This document shows positions 35,710 to 45,747 of a stretch of DNA of 64,000 nt, one piece after another. Below the pieces are notes generated by a model. It saw only the letters and a program-made list of their open reading frames with translations. It was not told where the DNA came from and made no database searches. Each line of letters begins with the position of its first letter. The first letter of the stretch is position 1. This DNA comes from an uncultured Butyricimonas sp. (GTDB lineage: Bacteria; Bacteroidota; Bacteroidia; Bacteroidales; Marinifilaceae), in contig CALUMT010000018.1 in NCBI GenBank assembly GCA_944321845.1, positions 1 through 64,000 of the forward strand, given 5' to 3'. The translations under genes and the position numbers were made by a program.

Positions 35710-35762
35710 AGTTTTTCTTTTTACTAGTACATTACAAAAAACGAGCCACAATACCAGGAAAC

Positions 35763-35788
35763 AAAAAAAAGCCTGTTAAACAGGCTTT

Positions 35789-35790
<2 letters not shown>
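35763..35790 (-). terminator. Intrinsic terminator after gyrB
   Basis: Stem AAAAAGCCTG / CAGGCTTTTT with a 5-nt loop. On the minus strand it is followed by a run of T, and it begins within the gyrB stop codon. The symmetrical A/T tracts could let it work in both directions. Confidence 0.85.
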
Positions 35791-37759
<1,969 letters not shown>

Positions 37760-37787
37760 TTATACTCCTTTTATCTTTCAAAACATG

Positions 37788-37795
37788 CAAATATA
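37788..37795 (-). promoter_or_regulatory. Putative -7 element of gyrB
   Basis: Minus-strand TATATTTG, 40 nt before the gyrB ATG. The -33 position has only TTCG at a 21-nt spacing. Confidence 0.45.
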
Positions 37796-37837
37796 GGATT
37801 TTTTCATCGTAAAAATCGAAGAATTTTCCTTTTTCAT

Positions 37838-37845
37838 TACTTTTG
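37838..37845 (+). promoter_or_regulatory. Putative -7 element of the DUF2752 gene
   Basis: Plus-strand TACTTTTG, 32 nt before the TTG start at 37878, divergent from the gyrB promoter. Confidence 0.4.
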
Positions 37846-37877
37846 GATTCGAAAAAAATACCTTAAACAACTAAACA

Positions 37878-38243
37878 TTGACAAACAAAAAGATAGGTAT
37901 ATTTCTTGTGCTGGCGATAGCGTTGGTACTCTTTTGGGTAAATCCCGAAAAAAGTATTTGGATTCCCAAATGTCCCTTCTATGTTCTCACGGGACTGCAA
38001 TGCCCGGCATGTGGAACCCAACGGGCCATACACCAGTTCCTGCACTTGAATTTCCAGGCAGCTTTCGCCTATAACCCGTTTATGATTATCTCTATCCCCT
38101 ATCTTTTGGCACTTGCCACCGTGGAATGGTTTGATCCCCATCACAAGCTACAACGGCTTAAAACATTTTGCCACGACCGACGGGTCATCTACACCTACAT
38201 CGTACTCTTTTTCGCCTGGTGGATAATCCGCAACCTTATTTAA
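37878..38243 (+). CDS. DUF2752 membrane protein
   Basis: 121-aa protein with three hydrophobic segments. The motif CPFYVLTGLQCPACGTQRAIHQFLHL is the DUF2752 signature (two CP pairs and the GxxCPxCGxxR core). The next segment has the usual AFAYNPF. Function of the family is unknown; the cysteines suggest metal or redox binding at the membrane face. No ATG fits, so translation appears to start at TTG (37878). It is divergent from gyrB and unrelated to it in function. Confidence 0.8.
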   Translation: MTNKKIGIFLVLAIALVLFWVNPEKSIWIPKCPFYVLTGLQCPACGTQRAIHQFLHLNFQAAFAYNPFMIISIPYLLALATVEWFDPHHKLQRLKTFCHDRRVIYTYIVLFFAWWIIRNLI

Positions 38244-38329
38244 AAACACCATTATTGCAATCATTTGATTTTTTTAACTTTTTAGATAGAGTTAATTCAT
38301 CTCATCATTCTCCGTATCAAAAAATTTAT

Positions 38330-38337
38330 TAATTTTG
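38330..38337 (+). promoter_or_regulatory. Putative -7 element (TAATTTTG)
   Basis: TAnnTTTG match 55 nt before the ATG at 38393; no clear -33 element. Confidence 0.35.
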
Positions 38338-38392
38338 AAGCAATCCTCTCGTGCAGGGAAAGGACAAATGTTTAACCTAAACAATAAATATC

Positions 38393-39043
38393 ATGAAAAA
38401 GCTATGTTTACTCTCCACCCTTTTCCTTTCTATTTTGGTGGTCCAAGCCCAAGAAAAGTTAGATAAAGACTTTTTCCTTTTAGGAACCCTTGATGAATAC
38501 ATGGGAAAACGCTTCTACCAGGATAAACCCATAGTAGATCAATTTTATCCCAACGAGGGAATTATCGTCAGCGTATTGGAACCCATGCTCAAAACCGAGT
38601 ATCCGGACCTCACTTGCAAGGTGGAAGACTCAGGACACATCATTCTGTATTCCGAATCACTATCGAAAAAAATCAAAGAATACTACCACATTACGGACAA
38701 GAATTTTCAAGAAACCAACAGCTCGCATATAGAAGCGACATTATCCATAAATGAGTTTAAAAACAAACAACAAAAATATTCTTATTTGGCAGGTGTATTT
38801 CTCAAATACGGGGAAGTCAAAAACGATCGTTTTTTTCTCAAATTTGCCAACAACGGGAATAAAATCAATATATGCAAGGAATTATTAAAAGAATTGGGAG
38901 GCATCGACATTAAGTTTGAATCACAAAAAACAATCCCGGCCATCAATACCATCAGTTTCCTCACTGATAAAGAGTTAAAACAGTACCTACTCAAAGCACA
39001 GGAATTAAAAAAGAACACGAAAAACAAATATTCCAATCAGTAA
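38393..39043 (+). CDS. Secreted protein of unknown function
   Basis: 216 aa with a clean signal peptide (KKLCLLSTLFLSILVVQAQ, cleavage after AQA or AQ). The mature part is Lys- and Glu-rich, with no lipobox, Cys or membrane segment, so it is probably periplasmic. I do not recognise a family. A Lys/Asn-rich tail (ELKKNTKNKYSNQ) follows. Composition is more AT-rich than its neighbours. It stands alone between DUF2752 and the convergent ATP-grasp-like gene. Confidence 0.65.
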   Translation: MKKLCLLSTLFLSILVVQAQEKLDKDFFLLGTLDEYMGKRFYQDKPIVDQFYPNEGIIVSVLEPMLKTEYPDLTCKVEDSGHIILYSESLSKKIKEYYHITDKNFQETNSSHIEATLSINEFKNKQQKYSYLAGVFLKYGEVKNDRFFLKFANNGNKINICKELLKELGGIDIKFESQKTIPAINTISFLTDKELKQYLLKAQELKKNTKNKYSNQ

Positions 39044-39105
39044 TTGCCAAATAGAACCGCCCAAACCAAAGAAATAAAATACAGGTGATAACAACGCTGA
39101 ATTGC

Positions 39106-40308
39106 TTAGTGTTCAGAAACAATCAATTCTGCCACGAAACGAGTCGTTTCCGTCACAGGTGTCAAGGCAATATACCCTTTCCGGATACATGTATTCTCCC
39201 GCACGAGAGGCATATTTTCCTGGAACTCTCGGACGGAAGCGACCAATTCTCCCTTTACCGATGAAAAACGGATACGAAATATTCCCCGACTTTCCACCGC
39301 GATATGACGTTGCAGGCATAAGGACAAAATTCCCATATTATAGCGCAAATTGATTTCCACGCAAGGTTGCACATGATATTCCCCGAGTTCAGTCTTATAG
39401 ACCATCATATCCACACCCAAAACACCCGTGTATTTTCCCTCGAAAAGAACGCCCAATACTTCAGACAAGGCATCCCGGATTTCCTCCAGTAACGTTGGTG
39501 ATGATAAATAGTGATTTAACCGTTCCCGCAACAAAGCCTGGGATTCCACGAAATTCGCCTTATAGTCCCCGGATTTTCCCGTATTAAAAACAGAAAGTCC
39601 CAAATAGGAAACACCGCCATTGGAAGCGATTTGGAATTCCATGGCAAAATCCAATACACGATCCAATCGATCCTCCACCATCACCCGCCCCTGTCGTCGA
39701 AGCATTCCGGCAATAATTTCTTCCTCTTTACGGGTGACATCCCCTCCGGATAACATCAGGATACCCCTACCGGAAGAAGACCACGGGGCTTTCACCACAA
39801 CTGCCCGTTCCATCGCCCGTTTCTTTACTTCATCCATAGTATGACATACTGTCACCGCCTTCGCCGGGTTATAAAGAGGCAAACGTTCATACAACAATTC
39901 CAGGCATTCCAAAGCCCGCTCCCGGCTATATAATTCCCGTCGTTCATCATTCCATTCCGCCATTATTCCCTGCTGGAAAACCGGATTCGCCCGTTTTATC
40001 GCCTCTCTTAAAACATAACACGCTCTCGGGCTCCATCCCCACGGGCGAATCTCATCAAAGCACAGCGAAGCAACATCCTTCAAACGCACAGACGAGACCT
40101 CTACCTGAAAAATATCTCGCACCTTCTCCAGAAACTCCTCGTTTATCTTCTCCGGAACTAAGACATAATCTCCCTTATCGGCAAGATAAGCCGGAAGAAA
40201 GGACAATTCATCGACCATGGCTGCAATGTTGGCCGGCAAGGTGTAATTTACCCCACCATTGGCGATAGACATCTCATTATCCGGGTTAAACCAGTATAAA
40301 TGTTGCAT
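39106..40308 (-). CDS. ATP-grasp-like protein of unknown function
   Basis: About 400 aa. An N-terminal domain starts HLYWFNPDNEMSIANG. The C-terminal two thirds has ATP-grasp features: VVVKAPWSSSGRGILM resembles the lysine and glycine-rich loop, MVEDRLDRVLDFAMEFQI gives the hinge strand, and GVLGVDMMVYK with VQPCVEINLRYNMG supplies the acidic and Asn metal ligands. It may ligate a carboxylate to an amine or alcohol; no substrate can be named. I take the ATG at 40308; upstream codons to 40392 look non-coding. It is divergent from the dicarboxylate transporter by 140 nt. Confidence 0.62.
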   Translation of the reverse strand: MQHLYWFNPDNEMSIANGGVNYTLPANIAAMVDELSFLPAYLADKGDYVLVPEKINEEFLEKVRDIFQVEVSSVRLKDVASLCFDEIRPWGWSPRACYVLREAIKRANPVFQQGIMAEWNDERRELYSRERALECLELLYERLPLYNPAKAVTVCHTMDEVKKRAMERAVVVKAPWSSSGRGILMLSGGDVTRKEEEIIAGMLRRQGRVMVEDRLDRVLDFAMEFQIASNGGVSYLGLSVFNTGKSGDYKANFVESQALLRERLNHYLSSPTLLEEIRDALSEVLGVLFEGKYTGVLGVDMMVYKTELGEYHVQPCVEINLRYNMGILSLCLQRHIAVESRGIFRIRFSSVKGELVASVREFQENMPLVRENTCIRKGYIALTPVTETTRFVAELIVSEH

Positions 40309-40449
40309 AAACGTTAATATTTTATCGCGAAAGAATAAAATTGGCTCGAAATTTGCAACTCCCATAAAAGAACATAAAAAAGAAAAACACATTGTTTTTT
40401 TTCGTATATTGCATGTGAAATATTCTAATAATATCTAAACACAGACAGA

Positions 40450-41760
40450 ATGATACTACAACTTGCTTTTGTTTTAACAGCCATCATCATTGGCGCTCGC
40501 CTAGGAGGTATCGGTTTGGGAATCATGGGAGGTCTTGGACTCGGGATACTGACATTCGTGTTCGGTCTGCAACCCACAACCCCGCCTATTGACGTCATGC
40601 TTATGATTGTGGCCGTTATTTCAGCGGCAGCCTGCATGCAAGCCGCTGGAGGATTGGACCTCATGGTAAAAGTGGCGGAGAAACTGTTAAGAAAGAATCC
40701 ACAACATGTCACCCTGCTGAGTCCGCTTGTAACCTACACCTTCACGTTTATCGCGGGAACCGGTCACGTGGCCTATTCCGTACTACCGGTTATCGCTGAG
40801 GTCGCCACGGAAACGAAAATCAGACCGGAACGTCCACTGGGAATAGCCGTTATCGCCTCGCAGCAAGCCATCACAGCCAGTCCCATCTCCGCGGCAACAG
40901 TTGCCCTTCTGGGAATGTTGGCCGGTTTCGACATTACTCTCGTGGATATTCTGAAGATTACGATCCCCGCCACGCTTATCGGGGTATTTGTAGGAGCCCT
41001 CTACTCCATGAGAGTCGGTAAGGAACTCGTGGATGACCCGGAATATCAAAAACGTCTGGCCGCCGGAGAGTTCAACAAAGCACATTATGAATTGAAAGAC
41101 GTGGCTAACATGAGTAAAGCGAGATTATCCGTTATCGTGTTTATCGTGGCCACGATATTCATCGTTCTTTTCGGATCCATTGACTCTATGCGCCCTTCCT
41201 ATTTGGTAGACGGAAAAGAAGTCATGCTGGATATGCCATCCATCATCGAAATCCTGATGCTTTCCGCAGCGGCATTAATTCTGATTGTCACTAAAACCAA
41301 CGGTTTAAAAGCAGCACAAGGCTCTGTTTTCTCGGCCGGTATGCAAGCCGTAGTAGCTATTTTCGGTATTGCCTGGATGGGTGATACTTTCCTGCAAGGC
41401 AATATGGCAGAATTGAAGAACTCCATAGAAGAAGTTGTCCGCCAGATGCCCTGGTTATTTGGAGTGGCACTATTCGTGATGTCCATTCTCCTGTATAGCC
41501 AGGCCGCCACAGTACGGGCACTTGTTCCCCTGGGGATTGCTCTCGGGATATCCCCCTACATGCTCATTGCCATGTTCCCCGCCGTGAACGGATACTTCTT
41601 TATACCGAATTACCCGACTGTGGTTGCCGCCATTAACTTCGACCGGACAGGAACCACCCGCATCGGGAAATACATTCTCAACCACTCGTTTATGATGCCA
41701 GGCCTGATTTCTACCGTGGTTGCCATCGGGCTCGGCCTATTATTCATACAAATATTCTAA
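40450..41760 (+). CDS. Anaerobic C4-dicarboxylate transporter (DcuA/DcuB family)
   Basis: 436 aa with about ten membrane helices. LGGIGLGIMGGLGLGILTF, QPTTPPIDVMLMIVAVISAAACMQAAGGLD and the FIAGTGHVAYSVLPVIAEVA segment are close to both DcuA and DcuB. The family exchanges fumarate, aspartate, malate and succinate during fumarate respiration. The next gene makes aspartate from asparagine, so import of aspartate and export of succinate is a sensible role. Gene order dcu, ansB, porin suggests one operon with gaps of 52 and 29 nt. Confidence 0.93.
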   Translation: MILQLAFVLTAIIIGARLGGIGLGIMGGLGLGILTFVFGLQPTTPPIDVMLMIVAVISAAACMQAAGGLDLMVKVAEKLLRKNPQHVTLLSPLVTYTFTFIAGTGHVAYSVLPVIAEVATETKIRPERPLGIAVIASQQAITASPISAATVALLGMLAGFDITLVDILKITIPATLIGVFVGALYSMRVGKELVDDPEYQKRLAAGEFNKAHYELKDVANMSKARLSVIVFIVATIFIVLFGSIDSMRPSYLVDGKEVMLDMPSIIEILMLSAAALILIVTKTNGLKAAQGSVFSAGMQAVVAIFGIAWMGDTFLQGNMAELKNSIEEVVRQMPWLFGVALFVMSILLYSQAATVRALVPLGIALGISPYMLIAMFPAVNGYFFIPNYPTVVAAINFDRTGTTRIGKYILNHSFMMPGLISTVVAIGLGLLFIQIF

Positions 41761-41812
41761 CTGTATTTCAAACAGAACAATAATTACACTTCTCACTTAA
41801 AAATCAAAAGTT

Positions 41813-42880
41813 ATGAACACATTGAGAAAAATCAGTTTTGCCATAGCTATCATGCTATGCTCCATGGGTGCGCTTTTCGCACAAAAATTGCCGAATATCC
41901 ACATTTTGGCAACAGGAGGAACTATCGCCGGAACTGGAACAGGTTCATCCAGTACCCAAACGAACTATAAAGCCGGACAAGTAGCCATCGGTACACTGAT
42001 CTCGGCTGTTCCCGAGATCGAGAAAATCGCCAACGTGACGGGAGAACAAATCGTGAATATAGGTTCTCAGGATATGACCGATGATGTTTGGCTGACCTTG
42101 GCCAAAACCATCAACAAACTATTGGCTCGCGAGGACATTGACGGTATCGTCATCACCCACGGAACCGACACGATGGAGGAAACTGCCTATTTCCTGAATC
42201 TGACCGTAAAAAGCGACAAACCTGTCGTACTCGTTGGAGCCATGCGCCCTTCTACTGCCATGAGTGCAGACGGACCTCTCAATCTTTACAATGCCGTTAT
42301 TGTTGCAGCCGCTAAAGAATCCAAAGGAAAAGGTGTGATGATTGCCATGAATGACATCGTCATCGGAGCTCACAGTGCCTTGAAGACAAATACGATTTCC
42401 GTGGAAACCTTCCAGGCCCCTGGCGACGGAGCCCTCGGATACATCCACAACGGGAAAGTGTTCTACAACCATGCCAGCTTGAAGAAACACACCACCCAAT
42501 CCGTTTTTGACGTGACCAATGTAACCAAACTTCCGAAAGTAGGTATTGTTTACAGCTATTCCAACATGGAAGGCGATGTGGTAAAAATGATGGTAGAAAA
42601 AGGATACAAGGGTATCATTCATGCCGGATTAGGAAATGGAAATATCCACAAGAACGTGTTCCCGGAACTCATCAATGCCCGTCAGAAAGGCGTATTGGTT
42701 GTTCGTTCCAGCCGTGTACCGACCGGCCCGACTACATTGGATGCCGAAGTTGACGACAACAAGTACCAATTCATCGCTTCACAGGAACTAAACCCACAGA
42801 AATCACGTATTCTGCTGATGCTTGCCTTGTTGAAGACCAATGACTGGAAAACCATCCAGCAATACTTCAACGAATACTGA
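41813..42880 (+). CDS. ansB: Type II L-asparaginase (periplasmic)
   Basis: 355 aa. A signal peptide (TLRKISFAIAIMLCSMGALFA, cleaved before QKLP) exports it. The nucleophile loop ATGGTIAGTGTGSS and the second threonine motif VITHGTDTMEETAYF are intact, as is MRPSTAMSADGPLNLY. It hydrolyses asparagine to aspartate and ammonia in the periplasm. The aspartate can then enter through the adjacent Dcu carrier. Length and layout match E. coli AnsB. Confidence 0.95.
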   Translation: MNTLRKISFAIAIMLCSMGALFAQKLPNIHILATGGTIAGTGTGSSSTQTNYKAGQVAIGTLISAVPEIEKIANVTGEQIVNIGSQDMTDDVWLTLAKTINKLLAREDIDGIVITHGTDTMEETAYFLNLTVKSDKPVVLVGAMRPSTAMSADGPLNLYNAVIVAAAKESKGKGVMIAMNDIVIGAHSALKTNTISVETFQAPGDGALGYIHNGKVFYNHASLKKHTTQSVFDVTNVTKLPKVGIVYSYSNMEGDVVKMMVEKGYKGIIHAGLGNGNIHKNVFPELINARQKGVLVVRSSRVPTGPTTLDAEVDDNKYQFIASQELNPQKSRILLMLALLKTNDWKTIQQYFNEY

Positions 42881-42909
42881 TTCACGACTATCATTTAACA
42901 CACGAGAAT

Positions 42910-44076
42910 ATGAAAAAGCTAATGTTTATCGCTCTAATCCTCGGATGTGTCCAGGGATTGAACGCACAAAGTACCCCGAACGAGAAAACCTTGTTCGAAC
43001 GTGTGACCAAAATGGAGAAGAAAGTGGACTGGTTCCATCTCTACATGAACATGCAGGGGACCTTTAACCTCTACTTCAACTACGGGAATGAATACAACGG
43101 ATTGAGCGAAGCTTCCTTCAAGATGAACCAACTTCGTCTGGAGGCAAAGGGAAACGTTACCCCCTGGCTATCCTACCGCTGGAGACAACGCATCAACCGG
43201 GGAAATGATGGCAGCGGGAACATAGACAATCTCCCGACGTCCATCGATATTGCCGGAATTGGGGTACGTCTGAGTGACAAATTCTCCCTCTTCGCCGGGA
43301 AACAATGTGCCGCCTATGGAGGTATCGAATTTGACCTTAACCCCATCGAGATCTACGAGTACTGCGACATGATCGAATACATGAGCAACTTCATGACCGG
43401 TTTGAACATCGCTTTCCAACCCTGCGACAATCACCAGATCCAATTGCAGATACTTGACAGCCGAAACGGTTCCATTGAAGCTACCTATGGCGATTTGGCT
43501 AGTGCCGGAGTGGAAGACGGACGGGCTCCCCTCCTCTACACTTTGAACTGGAACGGTAGTTTCTTCGACAACGCCTTCAAGACCCGTTGGTCTGCTTCCG
43601 TCATGTCCGAAGCTGCCAAGAAACAAATGTTCTATTACGCTTTGGGTAACCAGTTAACATTAGGCGACTTCAACATGTATTTCGATTTCATGTACTCTAA
43701 CGAGGAAATCGACCGGAAGGGAATCATTACCGGTATACTGGGTACTCCCGACGGACATAACATGTTCAACGCCCAATACACCTCTCTGGTGGCAAAATTC
43801 AACTATCGTTTCGCTCCCAAGTGGAACGCCTTCGTGAAAGGAATGTATGAAACAGCTTCCCTTTCCAAGGATACTGATGGATTCGAGGAAGGTAAATACC
43901 GCACCTCTTACGGCTACTTGGGTGGAATTGAATACTACCCCATGGAAGACAGCAACCTGCACTTCTTCTGTACCTTTGTCGGCCGTTCCTATGACTTCAC
44001 GAAACGGGCCGGCTTGGACAACTACAACACGCAGCGTTTGGAAGTCGGCTTCATATACCAACTGCCGATGTTCTAA
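42910..44076 (+). CDS. Outer-membrane porin (OprO/OprP-like)
   Basis: 388 aa with signal peptide (KLMFIALILGCVQGLNAQ). Alternating amphipathic strands and a terminal Phe (FIYQLPMF) indicate an outer-membrane beta-barrel. After an N-terminal TLFERVTKMEKKVDWF helix come barrel strands such as FKMNQLRLEAKGNVTPWLSY. It is last in the dcu-ansB operon and probably lets asparagine or dicarboxylates cross the outer membrane. The gene at 44309 is a paralogue, evidently a tandem duplicate. Confidence 0.8.
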   Translation: MKKLMFIALILGCVQGLNAQSTPNEKTLFERVTKMEKKVDWFHLYMNMQGTFNLYFNYGNEYNGLSEASFKMNQLRLEAKGNVTPWLSYRWRQRINRGNDGSGNIDNLPTSIDIAGIGVRLSDKFSLFAGKQCAAYGGIEFDLNPIEIYEYCDMIEYMSNFMTGLNIAFQPCDNHQIQLQILDSRNGSIEATYGDLASAGVEDGRAPLLYTLNWNGSFFDNAFKTRWSASVMSEAAKKQMFYYALGNQLTLGDFNMYFDFMYSNEEIDRKGIITGILGTPDGHNMFNAQYTSLVAKFNYRFAPKWNAFVKGMYETASLSKDTDGFEEGKYRTSYGYLGGIEYYPMEDSNLHFFCTFVGRSYDFTKRAGLDNYNTQRLEVGFIYQLPMF

Positions 44077-44100
44077 AATACAGGCTAAAAAACATCTCAC

Positions 44101-44135
44101 GAGAGCGACTCGAAAACCCGAGTCGCTCTCTTTTT
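44101..44135 (+). terminator. Terminator after the first porin
   Basis: Perfect 12-bp stem GAGAGCGACTCG / CGAGTCGCTCTC with a 6-nt loop and five T. It separates the two porin genes into different transcripts. Confidence 0.9.
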
Positions 44136-44308
44136 ATTCATACCCCCCGATAGAGAATTTCTTCAAACCTCCAATTCTGGAAAAAAGAAATTTGCTTTTA
44201 GCTTTCCTCCTGTTCTCTTGGCATTCGAAGGAGATTTACCCATGCAAACGTTATCTTTTTCTAAACTAATTTCTAAATTCGCGCCTCACGAAAAAATAAA
44301 ATAAAAAC

Positions 44309-45478
44309 ATGAAACTTAAATTACTCGTTTTATCCGTACTCTGCGCTCTCGCGATCCCGAGTATCGGTCAGGAGAATCCTTCAACCCGGACACTATTCGA
44401 ACAAATATCCGGGATACAGAAAAAAACAGATAAATTCAACCTCATCCTGCATCTCCATGGGACCCTCGACGCTACCCTGACAGGCAGCGATTTCGAACAA
44501 TGCGCCTTCCAGATGAAACAACTGCGCATCGAAGCCAAAGGAAACATCAACGAATGGCTGTCTTACAACTGGCGGCAACGCCTGAACAAGAGCAATACCC
44601 CCGCTGCTTTGGATAATCTCCCCACTTCCATCGACAACGCCTGGTTGCGAGCTACCGTCATGGATGGAGGAACCATCACCTTCGGTAAGCAGGGTGCAGC
44701 CTACGGGGGTTTCGAATACGATCTCGACCCCATCGAGATCTACCAGTATAGCGACATGTGCGACTACATGCTGTTCGACTTCATGACCGGCATAACTTTC
44801 GCCTACAACATTACCCCCTCTCAACAAGTACAATTCCAGGTACTGAACAGCCGTTGCAATTCCACGGAAGAAATCTACGGCATACTCCCGGAAGGTATCG
44901 GGGAAAGCAAAGTTCCCTTGGCCTACACCCTCAACTGGAACGGTAGTTTCTTCCAGGATATGCTCCGTACCCGCTGGTCGTTCTCCATCCTTAGCGAAGC
45001 CGAAAGTAATTATAACTACTTCTACGCGCTGGGTAACCAATTCGTGATGGACAAATTCAACATCTACCTCGATTTCTATCTCTCCAACGAGGAACTAGAC
45101 AACCGGGGTATCGTCACCGATATGTTCGCCATAGAAGGGACACCCAGGGCCTGTTCCCAATACGTACGCTACGAATCTTGGGTCACCAAGCTCAACTATG
45201 CCTTTGCCCCCAAATGGAATCTCTTCGCCAAAGGCATGTACGAGAACGCCTACATCTACAAGAAAGTCAAGGATATTCCCCGCGGCAAATATCGCACCGC
45301 CTACGGCTATTTCGGGGGCGTGGAATATTACCCCATGGAGAATGGCAATTTACGTCTCTACCTCGCCTACCTGGGCCGTTCCTACCGTTTCCCTTGTAAA
45401 GGGGAAACCCTCGGATTCGACGACCATAGCACCACAAGGATTTCCCTCGGGCTCATTTACCACATACCGATGTTCTAA
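44309..45478 (+). CDS. Outer-membrane porin, paralogue of the preceding one
   Basis: 389 aa with signal peptide (KLKLLVLSVLCALAIPSIGQ). It parallels the first porin along its whole length: TLFEQISGIQKKTDKF, QMKQLRIEAKGNINEWLSYNWRQR, GKQGAAYGGFEYDLDPIEIYQY and the ending LIYHIPMF. The shared LNWNGSFF and YPMENGNLRLY stretches confirm duplication. It has its own leader of about 170 nt after the terminator, so it can be regulated separately. Substrate unknown. Confidence 0.8.
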   Translation: MKLKLLVLSVLCALAIPSIGQENPSTRTLFEQISGIQKKTDKFNLILHLHGTLDATLTGSDFEQCAFQMKQLRIEAKGNINEWLSYNWRQRLNKSNTPAALDNLPTSIDNAWLRATVMDGGTITFGKQGAAYGGFEYDLDPIEIYQYSDMCDYMLFDFMTGITFAYNITPSQQVQFQVLNSRCNSTEEIYGILPEGIGESKVPLAYTLNWNGSFFQDMLRTRWSFSILSEAESNYNYFYALGNQFVMDKFNIYLDFYLSNEELDNRGIVTDMFAIEGTPRACSQYVRYESWVTKLNYAFAPKWNLFAKGMYENAYIYKKVKDIPRGKYRTAYGYFGGVEYYPMENGNLRLYLAYLGRSYRFPCKGETLGFDDHSTTRISLGLIYHIPMF

Positions 45479-45530
45479 TTACATTACCAGCACCAAGCTA
45501 AATCCGGACAAGGACAAGATATACTTCCCC

Positions 45531-45555
45531 ATTTCCCGGGATTCACCCGGGAAAT
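45531..45555. repeat. Perfect hairpin
   Basis: ATTTCCCGGG / CCCGGGAAAT with a 5-nt loop (ATTCA), 53 nt after the second porin. It lacks a T-run and may be a processing or stability element next to the terminator. Confidence 0.55.
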
Positions 45556-45565
45556 ACCACTAAAA

Positions 45566-45600
45566 AAAAGCGGTACTTAGACGAAACTAGTACCGCTTTT
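45566..45600 (+). terminator. Terminator after the second porin
   Basis: 12-bp stem AAAAGCGGTACT / AGTACCGCTTTT with an 11-nt loop and T-rich end. It may act in both directions. Confidence 0.75.
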
Positions 45601-45634
45601 ATACCGTATTAATACCGTATTAATACCGTGTATG
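45591..45634 (+). repeat. 11-bp direct-repeat array, TACCG type
   Basis: Four units of 11 bp: TACCGCTTTTA, TACCGTATTAA, TACCGTATTAA, TACCGTGTATG. The first overlaps the 3' arm of the terminator. Confidence 0.75.
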
Positions 45635-45747
45635 TCCCCAGACAACCACGAGGAATCAGCTGTCTTATACTGAAAAAAGTTGACTTTCCAGAAAGAGTAA
45701 ACTCGTGCCAGTAGAAACAGGGACAACCGTATTCCTTCACCCGCTTC

